From Carboxylicivirga linearis (GTDB taxonomy: Bacteria > Bacteroidota > Bacteroidia > Bacteroidales > Marinilabiliaceae), in assembly GCF_018271995.1 (NCBI RefSeq), contig NZ_JAGUCO010000002.1, positions 496,001 to 560,000 on the forward strand: 64,000 nt of DNA, in the 5' to 3' direction. Shown here piece after piece: positions 1 to 8,387 of this stretch. The notes under the pieces were generated by a model. The model had not been told where the DNA came from. It did no database searches and saw only the letters and a program-made list of their open reading frames with translations. The position numbers and the translations under genes were made by a program. Positions within the stretch are counted from its first letter, which is position 1. Each line of letters begins with the position of its first letter.

Positions 1-179
1 TTTACTCCATCTTCGGTAGCAAACCACATATATCCTTTTGAATCACGAAAAACACAGTAAACAGAACTCAATGATAAACCATCATCAATGTCAATGTGTT
101 GAAAGCGCATAGGTGGATTTTGAGCTTCAACACATACGCACAATAAGGCATATAGAAATGTAGATAATAAGTATCTCAT
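1..179 (-). CDS. Two-component regulator propeller sensor, N-terminal fragment
   Basis: Only the first 59 codons are inside the window; the gene continues past position 1. The ATG is at 179. The reading begins with a signal peptide (MRYLLSTFLYALLCVCVEAQ) followed by a segment reading roughly FQHIDIDDGLSLSSVYCVFRDSKGYMWFAT. This is the hallmark first blade of the periplasmic propeller found in Bacteroidota hybrid or propeller histidine kinases (DGLS...V..I..D..G..WFAT). The same pattern occurs in the complete sensor at 32098-35580. The output domain (kinase, diguanylate cyclase or LuxR-type) cannot be seen. Family call from motif; specific role unknown. Confidence 0.75.
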   Translation of the reverse strand, partial: MRYLLSTFLYALLCVCVEAQNPPMRFQHIDIDDGLSLSSVYCVFRDSKGYMWFATEDGV

Positions 180-244
180 TTTATCAGGGTTAGCTATAAA
201 TATAGCTAATAATTAAAGGAAAATCAATCTAAAAGTATTCCTGC

Positions 245-967
245 CTAGTTCTTTTGCTTTCTGAACTGCTTTCTGTATTCTTTGGTCATTTTTTCAGTTG
301 CATATTGAAAAATAAGACGGGCAGCATCATTCTTCCACTTATGCAGAAACTCTTCAACCGGCTTTGGTTGCTTTTTCCAACATTCGCGCAAAAACCAACC
401 CAATCCCTGATGAACCACTCTTTCATTATCCATCATCATTGGATCGATAAATTCTAGCAGCAGAATTAGATCGTATCCCTGCTTAAATGGCTTAATAAAA
501 CCTACAGGAACGGCTCTACGTTGAAATTTATTAGCAGCATCACGCCACGATACAAAATCATCTATTGTAACAATCTCTTTGTCGATAAAAAAAGGAATTA
601 ATTCGCCACAAATAGCATCGGTAATAGCCCAGTTGTTAATCCCTTTTTCAAACCAACTTTCAACAGACAAGAAAGTACTTTTAGTGAATTCTTTCTTATA
701 TTTCTTTGTTAAAGCAAAAGCAAAACTCATCTCTTCATATTTTCCTGTTGGGATGAGCAAGTTGGCTGTGTTTAAAACTAAATCCAGATCTACATCTTCT
801 CTACTCGCAATTTCATCAACTTTGGCCAGTAATAATTCGGTAGTTAATCCGTAGGCATCAAAACCTTCCTTAAAATAGCGACTGTATTTTTCAACCACCT
901 TTTCATCTGCGTTAGCAATGCAAAACGCGCGAAGTTCGTTAAATAAGTTATTGGGATTCATAGTCAT
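245..967 (-). CDS. DNA alkylation repeat (AlkD-like) protein
   Basis: A 240-residue all-helical protein resembling the DNA alkylation repeat (HEAT-like) family related to the AlkD DNA glycosylase. Characteristic segments are NWAITDAICGELIPFF near the middle, FQRRAVPVGFI after it, and the C-terminal VHQGLGWFLRECWKKQP followed by an HKW...R..FQYATEKM stretch. Members excise or bind alkylated bases, but many are uncharacterised, so activity is not proven. Two possible starts lie two codons apart (967 and 961). It is a single gene facing the same way as the partial sensor downstream, with a repeat-rich gap upstream. Confidence 0.82.
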   Translation of the reverse strand: MTMNPNNLFNELRAFCIANADEKVVEKYSRYFKEGFDAYGLTTELLLAKVDEIASREDVDLDLVLNTANLLIPTGKYEEMSFAFALTKKYKKEFTKSTFLSVESWFEKGINNWAITDAICGELIPFFIDKEIVTIDDFVSWRDAANKFQRRAVPVGFIKPFKQGYDLILLLEFIDPMMMDNERVVHQGLGWFLRECWKKQPKPVEEFLHKWKNDAARLIFQYATEKMTKEYRKQFRKQKN

Positions 968-1028
968 TAGGATTTGTTTATTTATTAATAAATATAGTAA
1001 AGTAATTCCATTATATTTTTTCTACAGA

Positions 1029-1210
1029 CATGAGTGTTTCTTATTGTCGGCATGTGCCGAAAGTTCCATGCAGTAGTGTTTGACGTTTTCAACCATGGTA
1101 GAATTTGCCATGCAGGGGTGTTTGGCGTTTTCGACTATTGCCGAAACCTTCAAACAAGTATGTTTGATCGTTTCGGCCACAACCGATGGGATGAAACACC
1201 CTTGTTTGAA
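1029..1210. repeat. Degenerate ~42-bp intergenic tandem repeat
   Basis: Successive copies start near 1029, 1067, 1109 and 1151, with a partial copy near 1193; spacing is 38, 42, 42 and 42 bp. Units share a core of the form CATGCAG-GTGTTTG-CGTTTTC followed by a GCCGAAA-like half. The copies are clearly related but diverged. No convincing gene overlaps them. The function is unknown and the type is repeat by inspection only. Confidence 0.6.
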
Positions 1211-1263
1211 TAAAGAAGCTAAGAGTTTGTTTGTTTTAGGATCAATTTAACAAATCGTTTCAT

Positions 1264-1331
1264 AAAAAAAGCTCCATCTTGGGGAAGATGGAGCAAACTA
1301 GAGTGAGCGAAAGGATTCTTGGGGAGAATCC
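1264..1331 (-). terminator. Tandem hairpins, distal one a rho-independent terminator
   Basis: The stem GCTCCATCTT / AAGATGGAGC (1271-1294) has a perfect 10-bp arm and a GGGG loop. It is followed on the minus strand by seven T (1264-1270), so it reads as an intrinsic terminator for minus-strand transcription from the small gene at 1484-1720. A second hairpin, GGATTCT/AGAATCC (1313-1331), has nearly the same apical sequence (TTGGGG). The pair could also be part of a small RNA. Confidence 0.65.
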
Positions 1332-1483
1332 CTTCAGATGGAGATCTTTTTGAAAAATTTCTCTCTTGTCTTAATTAATTGTTCATTCAAAGAAAACTCT
1401 TCTACGCTTATAAAGTCAACAAAAATGTCATGAAGCTGCAATTTTGGTGTATAAAACGCAAAATTATTTGCAGAAGGTTTTTT

Positions 1484-1720
1484 TTACTCTGAAAAGTCTA
1501 GTGTTGGACAAAGAACGGATGTGAATCCCCCCATGTAATTAACAACCACAAATAAATATGAGGACTGACGGATACGATCAATTAATGACATTTGTAGTTC
1601 ATTGTTAGTATACACTTTAATAGAGCCATTGGCATAGTGTACCGTTAATTGATCTACCTTTTCCAATTCCTTATTACTAGACAGTAATTTCTTTGTCCAA
1701 CTTAAATATCGAAAGCACAT
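1484..1720 (-). CDS. Small hypothetical protein (78 aa)
   Basis: I do not recognise the family. The 78-residue frame has a basic N-terminus, a beta-rich middle (LTVHYANGSIKVYTN) and a hydrophobic stretch (SSYLFVVVNYMGG) near the end. Its codon usage resembles the neighbours, and it lies upstream of a good minus-strand terminator (1264-1294), which supports expression. It sits between def and the alkD-like gene on the same strand. No signal peptide or full membrane span is evident. It could be a small DNA- or protein-binding factor, but nothing in the sequence decides this. Confidence 0.55.
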   Translation of the reverse strand: MCFRYLSWTKKLLSSNKELEKVDQLTVHYANGSIKVYTNNELQMSLIDRIRQSSYLFVVVNYMGGFTSVLCPTLDFSE

Positions 1721-1814
1721 AAGAGTTAATTTTAGGTTGAACCAAAACTAATCTTTCGACAAAAATTGAACTCATTAAAAATGTATGAAACGGTAATTTT
1801 TGCGTTTGAAATAT

Positions 1815-2399
1815 TTACTTGGCAAATCGCATACGATATTTAGGAGAAACTTTACCTTCAGCAATCTGATTTAGTTTATTCTTCATTAATCGCTTGCTAA
1901 TACCCGAAACATGATCGATATATAAAATTCCTTCAGTGTGATCATACTCATGTTGTATTACACGCGCATTATATCCCGAAAAGGTTTTGGTTTGTTTATT
2001 AAAGTTTCGGTCGTAATATTCTATTTCAATGGACCAAGGGCGTTCCACTTCTCCATTTAAGTCTGGTAAACTCAGGCATCCTTCCTGATCTGTCCACCAT
2101 TCGTCTGACTCATCAACTATTTCAGCATTGATAAAAACTTCTTTAAAGCCTGTTTCCTCTTCAAAAAGTTCAGCTTTTGCTTCATCATCATCTATACTAT
2201 CGTAAACCTGTGTTGTATCAATTACAAACAAACGAATAGCCTTATTCACCTGTGGAGCTGCCAATCCTACTCCTCCCGCTTCATACATGGTTTCCCACAT
2301 ATTGTCAATCAAATCATTTAGCCCCTCATATTCAGGAGTTATTTCATCACATACTTTCCTCAATACTTTGGTTCCATATGCGGTAACTGCTAATGCCAT
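1815..2399 (-). CDS. def: Peptide deformylase
   Basis: Removes the formyl group from the N-terminal methionine of nascent proteins in the cytoplasm. All three active-site motifs are present: GVGLAAPQ (residues 43-50), EGCLSLP (106-112, metal ligand Cys108) and QHEYDH (149-154, two His ligands plus catalytic Glu). The 194-residue length is typical, with a short acidic insert (about 68-82) between motifs 1 and 2 as often seen in Bacteroidota. A -7-like box TAATTTTG (minus strand, 2425-2432) lies about 25 bases ahead of the ATG. Confidence 0.97.
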   Translation of the reverse strand: MALAVTAYGTKVLRKVCDEITPEYEGLNDLIDNMWETMYEAGGVGLAAPQVNKAIRLFVIDTTQVYDSIDDDEAKAELFEEETGFKEVFINAEIVDESDEWWTDQEGCLSLPDLNGEVERPWSIEIEYYDRNFNKQTKTFSGYNARVIQHEYDHTEGILYIDHVSGISKRLMKNKLNQIAEGKVSPKYRMRFAK

Positions 2400-2424
2400 C
2401 TCTTTGTTTTTTATTTACGGAGTG

Positions 2425-2432
2425 CAAAATTA
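2425..2432 (-). promoter_or_regulatory. Bacteroidota -7 box for def
   Basis: The minus strand reads TAATTTTG, an exact match to the Bacteroidota -7 consensus TAnnTTTG, about 25 bases before the def start codon. No clear TTTG -33 box was found, so this is a moderate call. Confidence 0.5.
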
Positions 2433-2630
2433 ATATAAAACATCAACAAGCCAATTATATAAAAGTTGAATACTAACACTGTTAATCTTTTCCCTTCTGA
2501 AAAAAACAGCAATTGAGAAAACAGCTTTTTTAATCATCGGATTGAGATTCACAATATATTTTGTTCTTTTGTAGTCAATTTTTCATAATACATTGAATAT
2601 TCATTCATCAGCTAAAGATTTAAAACCAAA

Positions 2631-3365
2631 ATGAAATCACTTGTCGGATATCTTTTGTCACCCATATTCCATTTATATTACGGATTGCTATTGGTAATCT
2701 TCCACCCAATTCAAGTGCTTGCTCATAAAATTTTCGGAGATAAAACCCGAAAGAAAGTAGTGGACATACTTAATCTTCTTTTGGTAAAAGGACTATATAT
2801 TATGGGCTGCCGTGTTTCATTCAAAGGGTTTGACAGTATACCTTCTGATCGTCCTATTATTATAGTTTCAAATCACCAAAGCATGTACGATATCCCTGCC
2901 ATTGTTCACGGATTTAAAAAATATTACCCACGCTTTATTTCAAAAATTGAATTAGGAAAAAATCTACCTAGTATATCGTATAATTTAAAGCATGGTAAAT
3001 CGGCTTTAATCGATCGTTCCAATAAATCACAATCAGTCAAAGAGATATTTAAAGTTGGACGGCTGGTTCAACAAAACAAGGAAGCTATTTGCATCTTCCC
3101 TGAAGGAACAAGAAGCAGAAAAGGCAACCTGAAATCGTTTAAAAGAGCAGGTATTGAAACTCTTTTACGCGCTACCCCCGATGCTGTTATTGTACCTTTT
3201 GTTATTAATGGCCACGATCGTTTAGTTACCAAAGGAATGTTTCCACTCCAATTTGGAGTAAAAATAAGCTATACAGTTTTAGATCCGGTTGAACCTAAAG
3301 GTCAGGATATTGATGAGTTAATTCACAACCTGCACACCATGATTAAAAATGAACTAACAAAATAA
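2631..3365 (+). CDS. plsC: 1-acyl-sn-glycerol-3-phosphate acyltransferase
   Basis: Transfers an acyl chain to lysophosphatidic acid to give phosphatidic acid at the inner membrane face. The acyltransferase block 1 is NHQSMYD (residues 81-87; His82 and Asp87 of the HX4D motif) and block 3 is FPEGTRSR (156-163), which binds the phosphate. An N-terminal hydrophobic segment (about 5-30) should anchor the protein. The length of 244 residues is normal. It is transcribed alone, divergent from def across a 231-bp gap. Confidence 0.93.
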   Translation: MKSLVGYLLSPIFHLYYGLLLVIFHPIQVLAHKIFGDKTRKKVVDILNLLLVKGLYIMGCRVSFKGFDSIPSDRPIIIVSNHQSMYDIPAIVHGFKKYYPRFISKIELGKNLPSISYNLKHGKSALIDRSNKSQSVKEIFKVGRLVQQNKEAICIFPEGTRSRKGNLKSFKRAGIETLLRATPDAVIVPFVINGHDRLVTKGMFPLQFGVKISYTVLDPVEPKGQDIDELIHNLHTMIKNELTK

Positions 3366-3457
3366 TCTTTTTCGAACATAAAACTATTTTGTTCTAATAT
3401 ACTGTAAATAAATTAGAAACATCATAGGGTTTCCTTTTTTATGTTACCCTATAACAT

Positions 3458-3465
3458 TACCTTTG
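3458..3465 (+). promoter_or_regulatory. -7 box for the 590-aa conserved protein
   Basis: TACCTTTG matches TAnnTTTG exactly and lies about 25 bases before the ATG at 3491, which supports that start. No good -33 element was seen. Confidence 0.45.
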
Positions 3466-3490
3466 TCACTTATATTAACCATAGATCAAG

Positions 3491-5263
3491 ATGAGCATAT
3501 TTAAACAGCACACCTTTCATATTCCAGTGTTAGGTTTGGGCTATACGTTGGACACACCAATAAAGGTGGCACCATTAGGAATTTCTTCGGTAATTTCGTT
3601 GGTGGATGATGCATTGATGGAACAGCTGCGAGAATTTTACAGTAAGCAATTCAACCTGCCGTTTCAGGCAATATCTGAAAAAGCAGAAGATTTCAGGGCC
3701 GAAAGAATTACATCATACCTGAATATGGTAGATGATATTGTAAGTACCAAGGTTGCTAACCTTAAGCAAGCCGCTTTTGAAAAAGGTAGTGAATTTGAGA
3801 AATATATAAATCTTCTTCCTAATTTTTCAGAGATTGCTAAAAAATGGAATCTGGCTGAAAAGAGTAAAGAGGTAAAAGAAGATTTTAAGCATTGGATTCA
3901 AGATCATCTGCACATTGGTGATATTGATGTTAATATCATGACCAAGCTGGATAAGACCAATTACAAGGCAGGTGAAGAACTACCGATTGAATACAATGAT
4001 GCACATGCTGCATTAAGAGGATTTGCAAACAGTAAGCTAAACTCATCCATTGTGTTATCAGCAGGTATGAGTCCAAGATTATATTCATACATCGAAAAAT
4101 TCAAAGATTTCTTTCCTGACAATAATGGCGAACTTAAAAAGAAAATTATTCTTAAGGTAAGTGATTTCCGTTCGGCATTGGTACAAGGTAAAATGTTAGC
4201 AGCAAAAGGCCTTTGGGTATCTGAGTATCGTATAGAATCAGGAGTTAACTGTGGAGGACATGCCTTTCCAACCAATGGAGTATTATTTGGCCCCATATTA
4301 GAAGAATTCAGACAAAAACGTGATCAGTTACTGGAGACTTGTAAAAGTGTATACGAATCTACATTAGCCAAGAAAGAGATTACACAGCCTACGGAGCAAC
4401 CAGCTATTAAAATAACTGCACAGGGTGGTGTAGGTACCAATGAGGAACACCAGTTTTTGATGGATCACTATCAAATGGATGGTGTTGGATGGGGAACTCC
4501 TTTTATGTTAGTTCCTGAAGCTGTAAGTATTGATACTTCAACACTTCAATTATTGGCTGATGCCAAAGAAAAAGATCTGTATTTTTCTGGCTTATCTCCT
4601 TTAGGAGTTCCTTTTAATAGTGTTAAAGGAGCCAGCATGAGCGTTCAGCGCCTGGAATATGCACAGGCAGGTAATCATGGAATGCCCTGTACCAAACAGT
4701 TTCTGAAGTACAATACAGAGTACACTGAAAAACCAATTTGTACAGCCTCTAAGCAATATCAGAAAAAGAAGCTGGAAGAATTAAAAGCACAAAACCTCAA
4801 TGCCGATGATTATCAAGAGGCATATGATGAAATAATTGAAAAGGAATGTTTGTGCGTTGGGTTAGGTATCTCGTTGTTAGAATCGAAAGGAATTGAGGTA
4901 AAACCAACCGATAAGGTAACAGTATGTCCGGGTCCTAATTTGGCCTATTTTTCAAAAGAAATGACTCTTAAAGAAATGGTAGATCATATTTATGGGCGTG
5001 TTAATGTTCTGGATAATCGTCATCGACCACATATGTTTTTAAAAGAGTTGGGTATGTATCTCGATATCTTTAAAAAGCGTCTGGATAAGTTTATGAAAAC
5101 AGCCGACGATAAAAAAGAATTGAAACAACTTAAAGCTTTCCAGAAAAATGTATTTGATGGAATAGAGTATTACAAAGGGTTGTTTACTGAAAAGAAAAAA
5201 GAAATACTGGATGAAATTGAACACATGCTTCAACAAAATCCTAGTATAAACACAGAGTTATAG
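3491..5263 (+). CDS. Conserved 590-aa protein with possible TIM-barrel/flavin-like segment
   Basis: I recognise no named family. The N-terminus (IPVLGLGYTLDTPIKVAPLGISSVIS) and a later segment (KITAQGGVGTNEEHQFLMDHYQMDGVGWGTPF, about residues 305-340) recall the phosphate-binding end of FMN-dependent TIM barrels such as nitronate monooxygenase or dihydroorotate dehydrogenase-like proteins. The C-terminal third carries conserved-looking cysteines: GMPCTKQF, PICTAS, ECLCVG and VCPGPN. These could ligate a metal or an Fe-S cluster. No signal peptide is present, so it is likely cytoplasmic. It is monocistronic and ends at a terminator (5281-5316). The enzymatic role is unproven. Confidence 0.6.
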   Translation: MSIFKQHTFHIPVLGLGYTLDTPIKVAPLGISSVISLVDDALMEQLREFYSKQFNLPFQAISEKAEDFRAERITSYLNMVDDIVSTKVANLKQAAFEKGSEFEKYINLLPNFSEIAKKWNLAEKSKEVKEDFKHWIQDHLHIGDIDVNIMTKLDKTNYKAGEELPIEYNDAHAALRGFANSKLNSSIVLSAGMSPRLYSYIEKFKDFFPDNNGELKKKIILKVSDFRSALVQGKMLAAKGLWVSEYRIESGVNCGGHAFPTNGVLFGPILEEFRQKRDQLLETCKSVYESTLAKKEITQPTEQPAIKITAQGGVGTNEEHQFLMDHYQMDGVGWGTPFMLVPEAVSIDTSTLQLLADAKEKDLYFSGLSPLGVPFNSVKGASMSVQRLEYAQAGNHGMPCTKQFLKYNTEYTEKPICTASKQYQKKKLEELKAQNLNADDYQEAYDEIIEKECLCVGLGISLLESKGIEVKPTDKVTVCPGPNLAYFSKEMTLKEMVDHIYGRVNVLDNRHRPHMFLKELGMYLDIFKKRLDKFMKTADDKKELKQLKAFQKNVFDGIEYYKGLFTEKKKEILDEIEHMLQQNPSINTEL

Positions 5264-5280
5264 TACACCAAATTATTCTT

Positions 5281-5316
5281 AAAAGCCGGGGAAATTATTC
5301 TCGGCTTTTATTTTTT
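5281..5316 (+). terminator. Intrinsic terminator
   Basis: The stem AAAAGCCG (5281-5288) pairs with CGGCTTTT (5302-5309) and is followed by ATTTTTTT. It closes the plus-strand gene ending at 5263. The matching A-run also makes it usable from the minus strand, but the convergent gene ends just past it at 5336. Confidence 0.75.
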
Positions 5317-5335
5317 TAGAACTCTGCGTTCGCTA

Positions 5336-5800
5336 TCAATTGTTCAACTCTACATCTAATTGCCGCCCCTCTTCTTGTGCTTTTTTATCCATACCAGCAC
5401 CAATGGCCATTCCTACAGACAATCCAATGGGCAAACCTATTCCTAAAAAGGCCATTTGATGAAAAACAGTACCAAACGCTACACCAATAGGAATTCCGAA
5501 AATAGCCATACCAATAGCCAACCAAAGATTTCGGTAATGATTTTTAGGTACTATCTTTAAATGTTTTTCTAATAGTTTTAAAATCTTAAGCTGATGTGCC
5601 TTTATTGCTTTATCCAGCGGCTTATCCACCGATGGATGAGTATTAATTGCTCTAATACTGTCATTAATCTGTTCAACTATAGAATCGGGCAGTTCTTTTT
5701 TAGCAATCTCAATTAATAAACTGTTGAAAATCCGCAAACGCTTCCCGCATTTGGAATCATAGTTTAATTCTTCACGCAGAGTTAATTCTATAAGTTTCAT
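5336..5800 (-). CDS. Hypothetical membrane protein with Gly-rich C-terminal hairpin
   Basis: A 154-residue protein of unrecognised function. The N-terminal two thirds are soluble and helical (about 1-98). The C-terminus has two short Gly/Ala-rich hydrophobic segments, LWLAIGMAIFGIPIGVAFGTVF and MAFLGIGLPIGLSVGMAIGAGM, which look like a membrane hairpin, then a charged tail. The Gly zipper pattern (GxxxG) suggests close helix packing. It stands alone, convergent with the preceding gene and divergent from the sigma factor cassette. No catalytic motif is seen. Confidence 0.6.
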   Translation of the reverse strand: MKLIELTLREELNYDSKCGKRLRIFNSLLIEIAKKELPDSIVEQINDSIRAINTHPSVDKPLDKAIKAHQLKILKLLEKHLKIVPKNHYRNLWLAIGMAIFGIPIGVAFGTVFHQMAFLGIGLPIGLSVGMAIGAGMDKKAQEEGRQLDVELNN

Positions 5801-5935
5801 TGGTTGTAGGATTAATAAAGTCAGACTGAAATACTTCTACAAAATATTTATTTCTCAATATTAAAAATATTTCTTACCACAAGCAACCCTTTTTATTAAA
5901 CCTGCATTTATCTTAGTAAACTCATTGCCCAACAA

Positions 5936-6478
5936 GTGAAAAAACTAATACGAGATTTAAAAAAGAAACGAAGCAAAGCACAGTTCAAAATATTTGAACT
6001 CTACTCCGACTTTCTGTTCAAGGTTGCCTATCGCTATCTGAAAGAAACACATTTGGTGGAGGAAGTGGTTTCGCAAGCTTTCTTTAATATCTTCGAAAAG
6101 ATAGCTCAAACCGATATTGAAGAAGAAGGAGCTTTTAAAGCATGGGCTCGTCGTGTTACCATTAACCAGGCTTTAATGGAGATACGAAAGCATGTCCGCT
6201 TTCAGGAAGACATCAGCTTGATTGAACACATTGAAGAGTCGCCTATTCGAACGGATCAACATTTGCACGAACAAGACATTGTAAAAATGGTATTGCGGCT
6301 ACCCGATGGTTACCGAACCATATTTAATCTATATGTTATTGAGGGATACACGCACAAGGAAATAGGTGAAATGCTTTGTATCTCAATAGGAACTTCCAAA
6401 TCGCAATTAAGCAAGGCCCGAAAATTATTAAAGAATTACATTCAACAAAACGAGGAAGATTATGCAGCCATTCGATGA
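5936..6478 (+). CDS. ECF-type RNA polymerase sigma factor
   Basis: A 180-residue sigma-70 family factor with only regions 2 and 4. Region 2 (about residues 10-80) contains FELYSDFLFKVAYRYLKETHLVEEVVSQAFFNIFE, the core-binding helix. Region 4 (about 115-170) contains LPDGYRTIFNLYVIEGYTHKEIGEMLCISIGTSKSQLSKARKLL, the helix-turn-helix for the -35 contact. The start codon is GTG at 5936. Its end overlaps the next gene by 17 bases, implying translational coupling to the putative anti-sigma factor. Confidence 0.92.
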   Translation: MKKLIRDLKKKRSKAQFKIFELYSDFLFKVAYRYLKETHLVEEVVSQAFFNIFEKIAQTDIEEEGAFKAWARRVTINQALMEIRKHVRFQEDISLIEHIEESPIRTDQHLHEQDIVKMVLRLPDGYRTIFNLYVIEGYTHKEIGEMLCISIGTSKSQLSKARKLLKNYIQQNEEDYAAIR

Positions 6479-7178
6479 AAACAATATACGTAAGGCCTTT
6501 GAAAAGTGGGACAACGAGCCTGCTACCTTGGACTTCAATAAAAGCAAAATACGGAATAAACTAGGTATTGGAACCATTGCTTTATGGCGACAACGTTTAA
6601 CACAAGTAGCTGCAACAGCCATCATTATACTTTTAAGTGGTGCATTAGGGTATGCTCTTGTAAACAACATACAAGCCCGTGAGGATAACCAACTTCTGCT
6701 TTCACAACAACTTAAACAGCAACAACTAATGAAGCTGTTACGTGATTCGCTAAACAATATTAAGACAGCGAAAGAAACTAAGTATGTAACTGTGATAGAA
6801 GAAAAAAAAGTGCCTGATCCTGAATGTGATCAGAATCAGCTGCAATTGCAACATCAATTAGCAACATTAGACAACGAGAATATGAACCTAAAAGCATCGC
6901 TTCAGCAATTATCAACAGCCACCGATGAGCTAACAGACAGTATTCAAAAGTTACTTTCCAATATGGATGCCATGGAGCAGGAATATATAGCGGTGATTGA
7001 TAAGATGAAAGAAAAACCGGGCTTCGATATTAACTATAACCAACAGATGATGGCATCTACAAGCCCTGATAAGTCAACTCAGCAATTAAACGAGATAAAT
7101 GAAGAAAAAGTACAATTAAAACTGGGCAGTGGACCTAACCGTACAGCACCTTTACGTCGTAGTTTCTCTTTCAGATAA
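6462..7178 (+). CDS. Putative anti-sigma factor, single-pass membrane protein
   Basis: A 238-residue protein whose start lies inside the 3' end of the sigma gene. The short cytoplasmic N-terminus (about 1-42; IRKAFEKWDNEPATLDFNKSKI) is followed by one membrane span (about 45-66; TAIIILLSGALGYALVNN) and a long periplasmic coiled coil rich in Gln, Leu and Asn (about 75-190). This layout fits the membrane anti-sigma proteins that follow ECF genes, although no ZAS Cys/His motif is present. The assignment rests on gene order, overlap and topology. Confidence 0.65.
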   Translation: MQPFDENNIRKAFEKWDNEPATLDFNKSKIRNKLGIGTIALWRQRLTQVAATAIIILLSGALGYALVNNIQAREDNQLLLSQQLKQQQLMKLLRDSLNNIKTAKETKYVTVIEEKKVPDPECDQNQLQLQHQLATLDNENMNLKASLQQLSTATDELTDSIQKLLSNMDAMEQEYIAVIDKMKEKPGFDINYNQQMMASTSPDKSTQQLNEINEEKVQLKLGSGPNRTAPLRRSFSFR

Positions 7179-7198
7179 ATAACCTTAGCTAAATAACC

Positions 7199-8254
7199 AT
7201 GAAAAAATTATTATTTATATTATTAATAACCTGCATTGGTACTCTTAAAATTCAGGCAAAAAATGAACATAGAGATACTATACGTCTGATTTTGCCTAAT
7301 AATGTAATGGTAGATCAGTTGGTTTATTATCGTAAAACTACAGACACAGATATACTGAAAGAACTGAAAAAAAACATAAAAGCTTTTTTAAATGATTTTA
7401 ATAAATTGGAAACCGAAGAGTTAAGTGAAAAACATCCAATTAAGTTTACATACACAATAGGCAACGGTTTTATTGCTACCAGTTCTATCACTTTTACTGA
7501 TTATCGTACCCCAACTACTATCCTGTTTACCCAAAACGAAACTAACAAATTCAAAGACGGCAGTGAGAAAGAAGAGTTAATTATAAAAAAACGAACACAC
7601 CTGCTTGAAATAATTGAACATGTGCACCCACACAAATTCAAATCCTTAATCCATTTTAATAGTATTGATCAATTAGATGCCTTGTTAGAATACGATTTTG
7701 AAGAAATTAATGAAAAGCTTCAATCCCTGATGGATAAAGATAAAAGTTATAAGGGTAAACCATTTATAACGTATATAAGAATCAACGAAGACAATCAACC
7801 AGAAGTGATCAAAACTGATTACCCCAATAACAGAAGTGACGTGATTCAACTATCGGCAGGTTCTGGTCTGCAAAATTTAAAAGGAGATTGGCTAGGAAGC
7901 TTCAGCACACAAGCCACCATGATTCTTGCCCGCAAAGGAATGGATAAACATGCCTTTAGTTTTTCTTACGAATGGCTATACAATTTTACTGCACCCAACG
8001 AAAGATTTATTAATGAATTTATTGATTTAGGATATGCCTATAACTTTTCTAAATCCCCCGGCAATGACAGTTGGGTAGGATTAAGTTTTGGCTTTATGAC
8101 CAACCGTCGGGGTGAATTCTTTGCCAACAACAGCTATCGTTTAGGGCTGAATACAAGATTAAATAAACACTTAACGGTGGGTCCGGAAATGTATTTTAAC
8201 GACTTTTTCAAAAATGTATATCCTGGTGTTAATGTAACTATCACTGTCCTATAA
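7199..8254 (+). CDS. Exported protein of the sigma/anti-sigma cassette
   Basis: A 351-residue protein with a clear signal peptide (MKKLLFILLITCIGTLKIQA). The middle is helical and charged. The C-terminal 130 residues are rich in alternating aromatic/glycine beta strands (WLGSFSTQATMILAR, HAFSFSYEWLYNF, SWVGLSFGFMTNRRGEFF, LTVGPEMYFNDFF) that look like an outer membrane beta-barrel tail. It lies 20 bp after the anti-sigma-like gene and probably shares its transcript. It may be a target or a sensor input of the sigma pathway; this is inference. Confidence 0.6.
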   Translation: MKKLLFILLITCIGTLKIQAKNEHRDTIRLILPNNVMVDQLVYYRKTTDTDILKELKKNIKAFLNDFNKLETEELSEKHPIKFTYTIGNGFIATSSITFTDYRTPTTILFTQNETNKFKDGSEKEELIIKKRTHLLEIIEHVHPHKFKSLIHFNSIDQLDALLEYDFEEINEKLQSLMDKDKSYKGKPFITYIRINEDNQPEVIKTDYPNNRSDVIQLSAGSGLQNLKGDWLGSFSTQATMILARKGMDKHAFSFSYEWLYNFTAPNERFINEFIDLGYAYNFSKSPGNDSWVGLSFGFMTNRRGEFFANNSYRLGLNTRLNKHLTVGPEMYFNDFFKNVYPGVNVTITVL

Positions 8255-8277
8255 ACTTCAATCTCTCATATAACCTT

Positions 8278-8316
8278 AAAGCCTGAATGAGAACTAATAT
8301 TCTTTTTCAGGCTTTT
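8278..8316 (+). terminator. Intrinsic terminator
   Basis: The stem AAAGCCTGAA (8278-8287) pairs with TTCAGGCTTT (8306-8315) and a short T-run follows. It ends the sigma factor cassette before prmA. Confidence 0.7.
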
Positions 8317-8387
8317 GCATTCAGTATAGAACGAATGAGTTACTAATAATATCTTTCATCAGAACAATAATGAAAAGATCTTTTCTG

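Noticed and set aside
1029-1210. CRISPR array
   Set aside because: The units are diverged along their entire length, with no constant repeat separated by unique spacers and no cas genes in the window.
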